A DNA stretch of 64,000 nucleotides from [Clostridium] polysaccharolyticum (GTDB taxonomy: Bacteria; Bacillota; Clostridia; Lachnospirales; Lachnospiraceae). Position numbers and translations under genes: made by a program. Location of the stretch: contig NZ_FOHN01000005.1 of the NCBI RefSeq assembly GCF_900111595.1, positions 62,001-126,000 of the forward strand, written 5' to 3'. Shown here piece by piece: positions 26,257-35,837 of this stretch (position 1 is the first letter of the stretch; each line of letters begins with the position of its first letter). The notes under the pieces were generated by a model. The model worked only from the letters and a program-made list of their open reading frames with translations, ran no database searches and was not told where the DNA came from.

Positions 26257-26490
26257 TCAGTTTAATGCATTTTTAATCTGTTCTACTGCATCACTAACTG
26301 TAATAATCTTTTCTGCATCTTCATTGGCAATTTCGATATCAAATTCTTCTTCAATACCCATGATAATCTGGAATACATCTAAAGAATCCGCTCCTAAATC
26401 ATCTACAAAAGTAGTGTCCATCGTAATTTCTTCTTCGTCTGCATTTAATACTTCACTAATAATTTTTTTTAACTTTTCAAATTCCATCAT
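26257..26490 (-). CDS. acpP: Acyl carrier protein
   Basis: 77 residues, acidic, four-helix. The phosphopantetheine serine is S36 in GADSLDVFQ. Carries growing acyl chains in fatty acid synthesis. Two adjacent ATG codons (26485-26490) follow AAAGGTG; a GTG two codons earlier is less likely. Twelve bases after the plsX stop codon, a conserved pairing. Confidence 0.96.
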   Translation of the reverse strand: MMEFEKLKKIISEVLNADEEEITMDTTFVDDLGADSLDVFQIIMGIEEEFDIEIANEDAEKIITVSDAVEQIKNALN

Positions 26491-26501
26491 ATTCACCTTT
26501 C

Positions 26502-27521
26502 TTATTTTTGTGATTCCACGTTTTCAATCATATCGCGAATCGTTTCATTTATTTTCTGTTCTGAAAAAGTTACGCATTGAATAATTGAGTTTTTAATCTC
26601 TGTACTGTTTGAATTGCCATGCGCTTTTACAACCAGACCTTTTAAACCAAGCAATGGTGCCCCGCCATAATCAGAAGCCTTAAATTTCTGGAAGGTATTC
26701 TTTAACACTGGCTTAATGAAAGCTCCACCAATTTTACCTCTTGCAGTTTCCATCAAACTTTCCTTGATTTTACCCACTAAAGCATTGGCCAAACCTTCGT
26801 ACAGTTTCAGAATAACATTGCCAACAAAAGCTTCACAGACAATAACATCTGCCTGGCCATTCGGAATCTCCCTAGCCTCAATGCTTCCGATAAAATTAAT
26901 GTCTTTGCAATTCTTTAGTAATGGGAAAGTTTCTTTCACAAGAGCATTTCCTTTTTCTTCTTCAGCACCAATGTTTACAATGGCAACACGCGGATTTTGT
27001 ATTCCAACGATTTTTTCCATGTATGCAGAACCCATTTTTGCAAACTGCACTAAATGGGAAGCTCTTGCATCAACATTTGCACCACAATCGATCAGAAGGG
27101 AAACTCCATCCATTGTTGGGATAACGGGAGCTAAAGGTGGCCTCTCGACACCTTTGATTCTGCCAACAATCACCTGTCCTCCAACAAGGATTGCACCTGT
27201 AGATCCTGCTGAAACAAATGCATCAGCCCCACCGCTTTTTACAAGATTCATTCCTGCTACGATGGAAGAATTCTTTTTGCTGCGGATTGCCATAACTGGC
27301 GCCTCGTCATTGGTAATAACTTCTTCTGCTGATACAATTTCAATTTGCTCTTTGTTATATTGGTATTTGCTTAGCTCATTTTCTATACTAACTTTTTTTC
27401 CAACAAGGAAAACTTTAATATTATCTTTTTCCTGAACTGCTTCAATTGCACCTTTTACAATTTCTTTTGGAGCATTATCTCCACCCATAGCGTCTAATGC
27501 AACTCGTATTCTTTCACTCAT
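26502..27521 (-). CDS. plsX: Phosphate acyltransferase PlsX
   Basis: 339 residues starting with [13 protein letters not shown], the PlsX hallmark. Makes acyl-phosphate from acyl-ACP, feeding PlsY in phospholipid synthesis. Further motifs are [12 protein letters not shown] and [18 protein letters not shown] precedes the ATG. First gene of the plsX-acpP-rnc-smc-ftsY run; rpmF, often found before plsX, is absent here. Confidence 0.97.
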   Translation of the reverse strand: MSERIRVALDAMGGDNAPKEIVKGAIEAVQEKDNIKVFLVGKKVSIENELSKYQYNKEQIEIVSAEEVITNDEAPVMAIRSKKNSSIVAGMNLVKSGGADAFVSAGSTGAILVGGQVIVGRIKGVERPPLAPVIPTMDGVSLLIDCGANVDARASHLVQFAKMGSAYMEKIVGIQNPRVAIVNIGAEEEKGNALVKETFPLLKNCKDINFIGSIEAREIPNGQADVIVCEAFVGNVILKLYEGLANALVGKIKESLMETARGKIGGAFIKPVLKNTFQKFKASDYGGAPLLGLKGLVVKAHGNSNSTEIKNSIIQCVTFSEQKINETIRDMIENVESQK

Positions 27522-27553
27522 ACTTTTGCCTCCATATCGCTTACCTAATCTAT

Positions 27554-27582
27554 AATATACTAAATATCAAATTATAAATCAA
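27554..27582 (-). promoter_or_regulatory. Promoter of the plsX operon
   Basis: Minus strand TTGATT (27577-27582), 17-base spacer, TATATT (27554-27559). A TTTGATA half-element in the spacer recalls fatty-acid repressor sites, but no full dyad is present. Confidence 0.65.
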
Positions 27583-27635
27583 CAACTAATTCTCATAAGT
27601 TTAAAAGATTTTAGACAGCTTCTTCCTTACATAAC

Positions 27636-27676
27636 AAAATGCAATAGCACATTCTAATTTAAATGCACTATTGCAT
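27636..27676 (-). terminator. Terminator of the rimO-cheR operon
   Basis: Minus strand 15-base stem (ATGCAATAG plus TGCATT against its partner, two G-T pairs) followed by TTTTG, seven bases beyond the cheR stop codon. Confidence 0.88.
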
Positions 27677-27682
27677 CCTAAT

Positions 27683-28462
27683 TTAAGCTTTCCTATAAAA
27701 GAATGACCGGAAAGAATCATATCCTAATTTGCTAGGCTGTAAAATCTGCTCCGTACTTCCAACAAATAGCATGCCATCTGTTTTTAAGGAATTGGCAAAT
27801 TTCAGATATATATCGTTTTTTGCTTCCTCTGTAAAATAAATCAGAACATTACGGCATACAATCAAATGGCAGCCCTGAGGATACTCATCTTTTAACAAAT
27901 TATGTTTTTTAAACTCTACACGGGATTTTATCTTATCAGAAATTTGATATGTCCTATCATTTATCTTTGTGAAATATTTAGATTGAAATTCAAGTGGCAA
28001 AGTCTTTAAGCTTTTCGCATTGTACAATCCCAGCTGGGCTTTTTCCAAAACCTGATTGTCAATATCAGTAGCAATAATCTTAATACTGGTTAAAGGCATA
28101 ATTTTTGATAATAACATTACTAAGGAATAAGGCTCATCTCCAGTAGAACATGCCGCACTCCATATCTTTAACTGTTTACCATGTTTTTCAAATAAGAAAG
28201 GAAGGATTTCTTTTTCAAGAAGTTCCCACTGCTCTGGATTACGATAAAATTCAGAAACATTAATCGTGAGATAATTGACAAATTCGTCAAACATCTCACG
28301 TTCTTTCTTTAACTGCGAAACATAAGCTTCATAGGAAGCAATTTTATGTTTCGCAATTAATGCATCTATACGACGCTTCATCTGCCGTTCCTTGTAACAG
28401 TTTAAATCAATGTTAGTCATATCAAAAATATGTTTTTTGAAAACTTCATAATCATAAACCAT
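27683..28462 (-). CDS. cheR: CheR-type chemoreceptor glutamate methyltransferase
   Basis: 259 residues from the ATG at 28460-28462 (AAGAGG upstream). N-terminal helical CheR domain and SAM-binding fold with WSAACSTGDEPYSLVMLL and CRNVLIYF, typical of CheR. Methylates glutamates of chemoreceptors. No other che gene lies nearby; it is the last gene of a long housekeeping operon, 20 bases after the S1 gene. A chemoreceptor gene is present at 52213-54264, but linkage is only inference. Confidence 0.88.
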   Translation of the reverse strand: MVYDYEVFKKHIFDMTNIDLNCYKERQMKRRIDALIAKHKIASYEAYVSQLKKEREMFDEFVNYLTINVSEFYRNPEQWELLEKEILPFLFEKHGKQLKIWSAACSTGDEPYSLVMLLSKIMPLTSIKIIATDIDNQVLEKAQLGLYNAKSLKTLPLEFQSKYFTKINDRTYQISDKIKSRVEFKKHNLLKDEYPQGCHLIVCRNVLIYFTEEAKNDIYLKFANSLKTDGMLFVGSTEQILQPSKLGYDSFRSFFYRKA

Positions 28463-28482
28463 TAGCAAACCTCTTTTTTATA

Positions 28483-29562
28483 CTATTCTTCAACAGTTTC
28501 TTCTGCATCGTCAGTTAATAAAGCTTTTACACTTAAACTGATCTTCTTCTCTTCTACATTTAAGTCAACAACTTTCGCTGTAATTTCCTGTCCCACTTTT
28601 AATACATCTGAAGGTTTTTCAATGTGTTCTTTTGCAATCTGGGATACATGTAATAATGCATCAACACCTGGCTCTAACTCAACGAAAGCACCAAAGTCTG
28701 TCATACGGGCAACAGTACCTGTTAATTCTTTGCCAACTGCAAACTTCTCTTCTGCATCAATCCAAGGATTTGCTTCAGGGAATTTTAAGCTTAATGCAAT
28801 TTTTTCACCTTGAATATCTTTGATTAATACTTCAATGGAATCTCCTACTGTTAATACTTTCTTAGGATTTTCAACTCTTCCCCAAGACATTTCGGAGATA
28901 TGAAGCAAACCATCAGCACCGCCTAAATCAATGAATGCACCAAAGTCTGTTACATTTTTGATTGTACCAGTTACTTTCATGCCAGCAGAAATTCTGTCGA
29001 ATAATTCTTTCTGCATTTCTTTCTTTTTCGCAACGATAAGTGCCTTACGGTCACCAATGATTCTTCTTCTCTTAGGATTGAATTCTGTAATGATGAATTC
29101 AATTTCCTGGCCTTTGTATTTGGAAAGGTCTTTTTCATAGCTGTCAGATACAAGACTTGCTGGAATGAAGATTCTTGTTTCTTCGATAACAACACTTAAA
29201 CCGCCATCCAATACTGCAGATACAGGTGCTGTTAAAACTTCTTTGTTTTCAAATGCTTCTTCTAATCTCTTGTTACCTTTTTGAGCAGCCAGTCTCTTAT
29301 ATGTTAATTGAACTAAACCTTCTCCGTCATTTTTCTTTAATACCATAGCCTGCATTGTTTCACCAACATGAACAAGGTCTGAAAGAACAACGTTAGGTGT
29401 ATTCGTATATTCACTCTTAGTAATAATACCATCTGACTTGTAACCTATATTTAAGATGATCTCATCATCCTTAACATCGATAACAGTACCCTCGACTACC
29501 TCTCCTGTATGAATTGTTTTTAAAGATTCCTCCAATAATTGTTCAAAGCTCACTTCTGACAT
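28483..29562 (-). CDS. S1-domain RNA-binding protein (ribosomal protein S1-like)
   Basis: 359 residues with four S1 domains at roughly 16-88, 105-170, 187-256 and 272-342 (GTVIDVKDDEIILNIGYK, then GTIKNVTDFGAFIDLGG and GTVARMTDFGAFVELEPG). In many Clostridia this protein is fused to the C-terminus of IspH; here it is a separate frame whose ATG overlaps the end of ispH by 13 bases and whose ribosome site AAGGAGG lies inside ispH. Likely role is translation initiation or RNA binding. Confidence 0.92.
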   Translation of the reverse strand: MSEVSFEQLLEESLKTIHTGEVVEGTVIDVKDDEIILNIGYKSDGIITKSEYTNTPNVVLSDLVHVGETMQAMVLKKNDGEGLVQLTYKRLAAQKGNKRLEEAFENKEVLTAPVSAVLDGGLSVVIEETRIFIPASLVSDSYEKDLSKYKGQEIEFIITEFNPKRRRIIGDRKALIVAKKKEMQKELFDRISAGMKVTGTIKNVTDFGAFIDLGGADGLLHISEMSWGRVENPKKVLTVGDSIEVLIKDIQGEKIALSLKFPEANPWIDAEEKFAVGKELTGTVARMTDFGAFVELEPGVDALLHVSQIAKEHIEKPSDVLKVGQEITAKVVDLNVEEKKISLSVKALLTDDAEETVEE

Positions 29563-30404
29563 GCCTTTTGAACCTCCTTAATTATTTTATTTGGGGTTGA
29601 AGCCCCTGCTGTAATACCTACTCTTTCAAAAGACTTAAGTTCTGCCAAATTCAAGTCTTCAGCAGTCTGTATATAGTAAGTATTTTTACATTCATTTTTA
29701 CATATTTCGTATAGCTTTTGGGTATTAGAACTATGTTCCCCACCGATTACTATCATAGCATCAGAGTTTCTGGCCAGTTCACGGGACTCGTTCTGCCTTA
29801 TCTCTGTTGCATTACAGATTGTATTTAATGCAAGTATATCATACCTCTTTTTTGAAATAATTTCAACTAATTCTTCAAATTTCTTGTAATTAAATGTCGT
29901 TTGAGATACAATACATACTTTAGTACCTTCAGGAAGTGATACCTTCTCTGCATCTTCCTTTGTTTCTATAATATAAACATCATTTTCGCTCCAGCCCTTA
30001 ATTCCTTGAACCTCTGGATGTCTGGAACTGCCGATTATGATAATGACACGGCCTGCCTGGCTTTCCTTGCTTACAACCCTATGAATTTTTTTTACATATG
30101 GGCAAGTTGCATCTACAACATTACACCCTTTTGACTCCATGGCATCCTGCACGGACTTGCCAATGCCATGGGAACGAATTATAACAGTTCCTGGCATTCC
30201 TTCTGTAAAATCATCTACATTTTGTATCACATTCACTCCATGCTCTTTTAAGTCACGTACCACTTCTTCATTGTGAATAATTGGTCCATAAGTATAAACA
30301 GCATTTTCACCTTTTATTTCTTCGTATACACGATTAACAGCACGTTCTACACCAAAACAGAATCCTGCACTTTTTGCTGTTCTAATTTCCACAAAAGCTA
30401 CCAT
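29550..30404 (-). CDS. ispH: 4-hydroxy-3-methylbut-2-enyl diphosphate reductase
   Basis: 284 residues. Three iron-sulfur ligands C16 (AGFCFGV), C101 (DATCPYV) and C197 (NTICNATEIRQ), plus the RSHGIG block. Last step of the MEP pathway, making IPP and DMAPP. The ATG overlaps the end of cmk by 23 bases; a GTG four codons in gives the more usual VEIRTAKSAGFCFG start and cannot be excluded. Overlaps the S1 gene downstream. Confidence 0.95.
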   Translation of the reverse strand: MVAFVEIRTAKSAGFCFGVERAVNRVYEEIKGENAVYTYGPIIHNEEVVRDLKEHGVNVIQNVDDFTEGMPGTVIIRSHGIGKSVQDAMESKGCNVVDATCPYVKKIHRVVSKESQAGRVIIIIGSSRHPEVQGIKGWSENDVYIIETKEDAEKVSLPEGTKVCIVSQTTFNYKKFEELVEIISKKRYDILALNTICNATEIRQNESRELARNSDAMIVIGGEHSSNTQKLYEICKNECKNTYYIQTAEDLNLAELKSFERVGITAGASTPNKIIKEVQKACQK

Positions 30405-31065
30405 CCTTACCTACATTATTATATAATGAAATTATCTTTTCGACAACTTCATCTTTTGACATTTCTGAAGAATCTACTAAAATTGCGTCATCTGCCTGCC
30501 TTAATGGAGCAAATTCACGATTCATGTCCTGTTTATCACGTGCAATAATATCCTCTTCAATCTGTAAAAGGTCGCATTTTTCACCTTTTAATATCAATTC
30601 CTGATAACGCCTGTCTGCACGTACTTTCGAACTGGCTGTCAGATAAATCTTCATATCTGCATTGGGAAGAACAAAAGTACCAATATCTCGACCATCCATT
30701 ATTACATTCGATGTTTTTGCAAGCTCTCTTTGCAATTCTACAAGCTGACTGCGTACTGCCTTCAGTTTTGCAACTGCTGAAGCCATTTTTCCAGCCTCTT
30801 CTGTACGGATATACCCATTCACATTTTCATTATTTAAGATAACCTGCTGTTCCCCATCTTCATACTGAATGGAAACTGATGCTTCTTTGCAGCGTTCTTC
30901 GATTACTGCTTCATCCGTTATTCCTAGTCTTAAAAAATACAAACCAATGGCACGATACATTGCTCCTGTATCTACATAAATAAAATTCAGTTTTTTTGCT
31001 ATGGTTTTGGCAATAGTACTTTTACCTGCACCTGCAGGCCCATCAATTGCAATGCTGTAACTCAT
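30382..31065 (-). CDS. cmk: Cytidylate kinase
   Basis: 227 residues from the ATG at 31063-31065 (TAGGAGG upstream). P-loop GPAGAGKST at 9-17, then YVDTGAMYRA, and MDGRDIGTFVLPNADMKIYL. Phosphorylates CMP and dCMP. The cmk-ispH-S1 order is conserved in Clostridia. Overlaps ispH. Confidence 0.96.
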   Translation of the reverse strand: MSYSIAIDGPAGAGKSTIAKTIAKKLNFIYVDTGAMYRAIGLYFLRLGITDEAVIEERCKEASVSIQYEDGEQQVILNNENVNGYIRTEEAGKMASAVAKLKAVRSQLVELQRELAKTSNVIMDGRDIGTFVLPNADMKIYLTASSKVRADRRYQELILKGEKCDLLQIEEDIIARDKQDMNREFAPLRQADDAILVDSSEMSKDEVVEKIISLYNNVGKDGSFCGN

Positions 31066-31090
31066 GTAAAATCCTCCTAGTTCCTGTCTA

Positions 31091-32326
31091 TTAATATACA
31101 GATATACCAGCTGTATAACCTGTTGACCACGCAATCTGCAGATTAAATCCTCCTGTTAAGGCATCCAGATCTAATACTTCACCAGCAAAGAAAACACCTG
31201 GTACTAGTTTTGATTCCATAGTTGATGGATTGACTTCCTTAACAGAAATACCGCCTTTGGTAATAATCGCTTCGTTATATCCTCGGAACCCGGTTATCTC
31301 CATTGATAAATTCTTAATCAGAGAAACAAGAACTTTCCGTTCTTCTTTCGTAATAGTATTTACCTTTTTATCTGGATCTATGTTTGATAAACGGATGATT
31401 ACCGGGATCATTTTTTTCGGCAGCAATTCATCTAATGCGTTTTTATACTGCTTGTTTCTGTTTTTTTCAAAATCCCTTATTATTCTATCATCTAACTGTT
31501 CTTCTGACAATGCTGGTTTCAAATCTATTGCCAGAGAAAGTGGTTTTCCTTGTGTTACATATTTTGTAATAAAGCTGCTTGCGCTTAAAATCAATGGCCC
31601 ACTGACACCAAAATGGGTAAACAGCATTTCACCAAAGTTCTGATAAACCTGTTTTTTGCCACTTGTAATGGTTACTTCTACATTTTTTAAAGAAAGCCCC
31701 ATCATCTCTTTGCAAAATGATTCTGCAATTACAAGAGGAACCAGTGATGGATGGATATCCGTTACCTTATGTCCCATACTTTTTGCAAATCGGTAACCAT
31801 CACCTGTTGAACCTGTCACTTGATAAGAATAGCCTCCTGTTGTAATAATCAAACAGGAACTAGGGATGACTTTCTTCTCTCCCTTTACTTTAATCCCCTG
31901 GTAAACGCCATCTTCTACAACAACCTCTGTAACTTCTTTCTGAAAATGCATTTTTACACCAAGACGATTCATTTCTCCCTGCAATGCACGTATTACATCA
32001 TTAGATTTATCAGACAAAGGAAATACTCTGTCTCCTCGCTCTACTTTTGTCCGGACTCCCAGCCCCTCTAACAGCTCAATGATATCTGCATTAGTGAAGT
32101 TATAAAATGCACTATATAAAAACTTACGGTTTGTTACCACATTATCAAACAAGGTTTCCATATCTGCTGCATTGGTAATGTTACAGCGCCCTTTTCCCGT
32201 AATAAAAAGCTTTTTTCCTAACTTGTCATTTTTCTCATAAAGTTCAACGTTATGTCCATTTCTTGCTGCGAATATACTCGCAAGCATTCCCGCTGGCCCG
32301 CCGCCAACTACAATAATCTTGCTCAT
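31091..32326 (-). CDS. HI0933-family NAD(P)/FAD-dependent oxidoreductase (BaiN-like)
   Basis: 411 residues. N-terminal FAD-binding GGGPAGMLASIFAARNG at 7-23, then GKKLFITGKGRCNITN, GGYSYQVTGSTGDGY, and a C-terminal GGFNLQIAWSTGYTAG that closes the FAD site. Flavoproteins of this family are widespread; one relative (BaiN) is linked to bile acid dehydroxylation, but most lack a known substrate. Placed 25 bases before cmk, where it is commonly found in Clostridia. Confidence 0.88.
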   Translation of the reverse strand: MSKIIVVGGGPAGMLASIFAARNGHNVELYEKNDKLGKKLFITGKGRCNITNAADMETLFDNVVTNRKFLYSAFYNFTNADIIELLEGLGVRTKVERGDRVFPLSDKSNDVIRALQGEMNRLGVKMHFQKEVTEVVVEDGVYQGIKVKGEKKVIPSSCLIITTGGYSYQVTGSTGDGYRFAKSMGHKVTDIHPSLVPLVIAESFCKEMMGLSLKNVEVTITSGKKQVYQNFGEMLFTHFGVSGPLILSASSFITKYVTQGKPLSLAIDLKPALSEEQLDDRIIRDFEKNRNKQYKNALDELLPKKMIPVIIRLSNIDPDKKVNTITKEERKVLVSLIKNLSMEITGFRGYNEAIITKGGISVKEVNPSTMESKLVPGVFFAGEVLDLDALTGGFNLQIAWSTGYTAGISVY

Positions 32327-32346
32327 TCTATGTCAATCTGCCTTTC

Positions 32347-33225
32347 TTAGGTATCCTCTTCTTCTAAATTGTAAATGTGATATTCTTTCCATATGTCTTC
32401 CAATGACGAAAACGTCGCCAGCACATTTTCCTGCTTCTTTAAAAAGATCGCCACAATCAATGCATTAATCACGCTCATTGGGGCAACTAATGAATCCACA
32501 ACGGAAACCAGGTCACAATTGGCAACCAGGCTGCAGTCTGAATACTGGGTAAGCGGAGACTTATAACTGTCTGTAATCGTAACGATAGTCGCTTTTTTCT
32601 TCTTTGCGTACTCCAAGGCACGCAATGTACTTAAGGAATAACGTGGAAAACTAATGGCAATCAGAACATCTTTATCGTCCATATGAATGATTTTTTCAAA
32701 CATTTCACCCATGCTGTTCGTTTCAATCAGTTTCACTCTTGGATAAACTACATTTAAATTAAATGCAAGCATACTAGCAAGTGGTGCACTGCTTCTAACA
32801 CCAATAATATAAATCGTCTGGGCATGAAGAATGGTATCCACTGCCCTGTCAAAAACATCAGGGTCAATACTCTCCATAGTCAGACGAATTTTTTCTGCAT
32901 CACTTTGCAATACAGTCTTTAATACATCTTTCTGATGAATTCTGTCATTGGTTAATTCCAGTTTCTGAACCGTATTTAACTTATTCTTCACAACTTCTTC
33001 TAATGCTTTATGAAATTGCGGATACCCTTCATAACCAAGTGACACTGCAAAACGAAAAACCGTAGACTCACTGACCCCTACAGTTTCGCCTAATTTAGCG
33101 GCAGACAGAAACACAGCTTTCTCGTAATTTTTTAAAATAAACTCTGCCAGACGCTTCTGCCCTTTGCTAAATTTCTGAAAATCCGTATTTATTTTTGAAA
33201 TAATATCGTATCCCACTGAAAACAC
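32347..33225 (-). CDS. MurR/RpiR family transcriptional regulator
   Basis: 292 residues. N-terminal helix-turn-helix of the HTH_6 type at about 1-80 (LGETVGVSESTVFRFAVSLGYEGYPQF) and a SIS sugar-phosphate-binding domain at about 120-245 (TIYIIGVRSSAPLASMLAF). Usually senses a sugar phosphate or amino sugar phosphate. GTG start after GAGGCAGAAG. No sugar genes are adjacent, so the target is unknown; it lies inside a housekeeping operon. Confidence 0.88.
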   Translation of the reverse strand: MFSVGYDIISKINTDFQKFSKGQKRLAEFILKNYEKAVFLSAAKLGETVGVSESTVFRFAVSLGYEGYPQFHKALEEVVKNKLNTVQKLELTNDRIHQKDVLKTVLQSDAEKIRLTMESIDPDVFDRAVDTILHAQTIYIIGVRSSAPLASMLAFNLNVVYPRVKLIETNSMGEMFEKIIHMDDKDVLIAISFPRYSLSTLRALEYAKKKKATIVTITDSYKSPLTQYSDCSLVANCDLVSVVDSLVAPMSVINALIVAIFLKKQENVLATFSSLEDIWKEYHIYNLEEEDT

Positions 33226-33234
33226 CTTCTGCCT

Positions 33235-33855
33235 CTACTTCCAGTCAAATGCTTCATTCAGGTCAAATGAAATATGACTTGACTTATAAGCAGCTCCTTC
33301 TATTTGAAAAATAACGGCCTTACTTGTTTCTACATCATCTAAAATACTTTGAGAGATACATTCCAGAATCAAGTATTCTACATCTTCCTCCACTCCTTTT
33401 TCTGGTGCAGAGTCCTTTTTAAAGCTGACAAATACATTTCCTTTATCGTCTTCTAATACTTTATCAATTTCAATTACCAGATCCTGATTCGTAAATTCCT
33501 CTGCTACCTTTTCCACAACAAGGGAAGCACTAATATCCGTTTTCTGGTTGATGAGTAAATCCGTCTCCTCAATCTCATCTCCTGCATCGTTAATACAATA
33601 AATATGCAGTTTCTTGCTCTTCGACAGGGTATCCTTAATTTCCGGAACGGATTCCAGCCCATCTTTTACATTTGATTTTTGCAAAGAATCTGAATCATTC
33701 TTCTGATGCTCCTTTGTTTCTTTTCCCCCTGAAGCTGCTGAACTCTCGGATAAAATCTGAACTTCACTATCAGGCTGGTTTCCACATGATGTACAAACCA
33801 TGCAGTTTATTGCCACAATTGCAGTTACTAATAGGATTCTTCCATACTTTCTCAC
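33235..33855 (-). CDS. GerMN-domain lipoprotein
   Basis: 206 residues from the GTG at 33853-33855 (AGAGGTG upstream). Lipoprotein signal with Cys near residue 24 (MVCTSCGNQ), a Ser/Lys/Glu-rich spacer, then a GerMN-type domain from about residue 85 (KKLHIYCINDAGDEI...VVEKVAEEF...GNVFVSF). GerM-like domains occur in sporulation and germination proteins and in other envelope lipoproteins. The role here is unknown. Between cinA and the RpiR regulator. Confidence 0.75.
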   Translation of the reverse strand: MRKYGRILLVTAIVAINCMVCTSCGNQPDSEVQILSESSAASGGKETKEHQKNDSDSLQKSNVKDGLESVPEIKDTLSKSKKLHIYCINDAGDEIEETDLLINQKTDISASLVVEKVAEEFTNQDLVIEIDKVLEDDKGNVFVSFKKDSAPEKGVEEDVEYLILECISQSILDDVETSKAVIFQIEGAAYKSSHISFDLNEAFDWK

Positions 33856-33929
33856 AATATTCACCTCTTTTTATATGGTTTTACCATAGTGAATATCTAT
33901 GTCAATTGTATGGCATATCCAGATTTCAT

Positions 33930-35177
33930 CTATTCATACTGTTCCATTATGCATCTGCGCAATAAGTCCAATGCGCAAGTTGCTGACTGTTCTCTTATCA
34001 TTAACCTGGTACCTTGAAAATGATGCTCCTCTACAATAACTTTCCCTTTTGCATAACAGGAAACATATACCAGTCCTACTGGTTTTTCTTCTGTGCCGCC
34101 ATCAGGTCCTGCGATTCCAGTTACTGCTACTGAAACATCACAGTCATTGACAAGTGCAGCTCCACGTGCCATTTCTTTTGCACACTTTTCACTATATTCT
34201 GTATATTTTTTTAGCGTGCTTTTGCTTACATCCAGATATTTTCGTTTTGCACGATTGGAATACGTTACAAAACTTTCTTTTAATACACTAGATGCTCCTG
34301 GAACATTGACTATCATGGAAGCAATCATTCCTCCTGTACAGGATTCAGCAGTTACCATAGTCAGCTCATGCTTACGAAGCAGATTTACAACACTTTCTTC
34401 CAGATTAACCGTCTCATCTGTGGTATAAATACCATTGCCAAACCGTTTTTTCAGTTCTTTCACAACTGGTTTCACTAATTTTTTAGCTTCTGTTTCATCT
34501 TTTCCCTTGGCGGTAACCCGGATATGGACTTCACTGGTCTTTGCGTAGGTTGCAATAGCAGGATTAGACTGTTCTCGAATCAGATCTTTTATCTGTTCTT
34601 CCACTTTGCTTTCTCCAACACCACAGATTTTTACCATCTTAGTATATAAAACGGAATCCTGCCTAGCACTAAGATAAGGAATCACTTTATTCTCAAACAT
34701 AGGATAAAGTTCCCGTGGTGGTCCTGGAAGTAAAATTACCGTTGTTTTTCCCTCTTCTAAAATAAAACCCGGTGCTGTGCCATTTTCATTATGCAAAATA
34801 ATTGCACCTTCTAATACTTTAGCCTGTTTCCAATTATTTTCTGGAATTTTTTTCTTTCCCATACGTTCAAATAACTGGGAGATTTCCTCTTTCACTTTGG
34901 GATCTTCTACAAGTTTTCTTTGAAAAACACCTGCTACTGCTTCTTTTGTCATATCATCTTGCGTAGGTCCTAACCCTCCTGTTAAAAAGATCAGCGATGC
35001 TCTTTCCCTTGCAGTCATAACGGCTTGCTTTACACGTTTTTCGTTATCTCCTATCACTGTATGATAATAAACGCCAATTCCAAGTTTAGAGCATTCCCTT
35101 GCCAGATATGCCCCATTGGTATTCACAACATTTCCCATTAAAAGTTCCGTTCCAACATTGATAATTTCCGCCTCCAT
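33930..35177 (-). CDS. cinA: CinA: competence/damage-inducible protein, NMN amidohydrolase domain
   Basis: 415 residues. N-terminal MoCF-like pyrophosphatase domain (IINVGTELLMGNVVNTN, LTGGLGPTQDDMTKEA, LLPGPPREL) and C-terminal amidohydrolase domain from about 255 (TAESCTGGMIASMIVNVPGAS, AVTGIAGPDGGTEEKPVGLV). Involved in pyridine nucleotide repair and cotranscribed with recA in some Firmicutes. Starts three bases after the pgsA stop. Confidence 0.95.
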   Translation of the reverse strand: MEAEIINVGTELLMGNVVNTNGAYLARECSKLGIGVYYHTVIGDNEKRVKQAVMTARERASLIFLTGGLGPTQDDMTKEAVAGVFQRKLVEDPKVKEEISQLFERMGKKKIPENNWKQAKVLEGAIILHNENGTAPGFILEEGKTTVILLPGPPRELYPMFENKVIPYLSARQDSVLYTKMVKICGVGESKVEEQIKDLIREQSNPAIATYAKTSEVHIRVTAKGKDETEAKKLVKPVVKELKKRFGNGIYTTDETVNLEESVVNLLRKHELTMVTAESCTGGMIASMIVNVPGASSVLKESFVTYSNRAKRKYLDVSKSTLKKYTEYSEKCAKEMARGAALVNDCDVSVAVTGIAGPDGGTEEKPVGLVYVSCYAKGKVIVEEHHFQGTRLMIREQSATCALDLLRRCIMEQYE

Positions 35178-35180
35178 GAA

Positions 35181-35729
35181 CTATTTGCTCCCTTCTGAAA
35201 GAACGTTTTTGTTTTTCACAATGTAGTCAATTAATGATACTATCGTTAAAATAACCGATATGTATATAAATATCTGCTCGGCTACATAAAATCCTTTCTG
35301 ATCCAGATGCAATATCAGAAGAATAGACATGATCATCTGGGAAACTGTTTTAAATTTTCCCCAGTAACTTGCAGCAATTACAACGCCGTTGTCAGAAGCA
35401 ATCAGACGGAATCCGCTGATAATGAACTCGCGGCTTATAATTACAATAACAATCCAGGCTGGAAGCTTAATAGAATCCATTGCCACAAAGCAGATTAATG
35501 CAGAAGACACCAGAAGTTTATCTGCTAAGGGATCCATAAACTTTCCAAAATTGGTAACCAGATGATGCTTCCTGGCTAAATATCCATCAAACCAGTCCGT
35601 AAGACTTGCCAGAATAAAAATTGCACACGCAATAAATTTTCCATTTGGCATGGACGTGCTTAAAAGAAAATAGATAAAAAATGGAATCATACACACTCTT
35701 AGCATAGTAAGCTTATTAGGCAAATTCAT
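35181..35729 (-). CDS. pgsA: CDP-diacylglycerol-glycerol-3-phosphate phosphatidyltransferase
   Basis: 182 residues, several membrane helices. Start ATG at 35727-35729 after GAGGATGTAT. CDP-alcohol phosphotransferase motif DG-x2-AR-x8-G-x3-D-x3-D is intact (DGYLARKHHL through MDPLADK). Makes phosphatidylglycerol phosphate. The rimO-pgsA-cinA order is conserved in Firmicutes. The 108-base gap to rimO holds an 8-base CCAGCAG-type inverted repeat (about 35763-35823) of unknown role. Confidence 0.95.
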   Translation of the reverse strand: MNLPNKLTMLRVCMIPFFIYFLLSTSMPNGKFIACAIFILASLTDWFDGYLARKHHLVTNFGKFMDPLADKLLVSSALICFVAMDSIKLPAWIVIVIISREFIISGFRLIASDNGVVIAASYWGKFKTVSQMIMSILLILHLDQKGFYVAEQIFIYISVILTIVSLIDYIVKNKNVLSEGSK

Positions 35730-35837
35730 ATACATCCTCTTTTCTAGATTTTTCTTAATATATTATTCCAGCAGCCCCAAAAGCATAACCAGATGGTTTC
35801 CTGGCGTACAGACAGAACTGCTGGATATTATCAAAAA

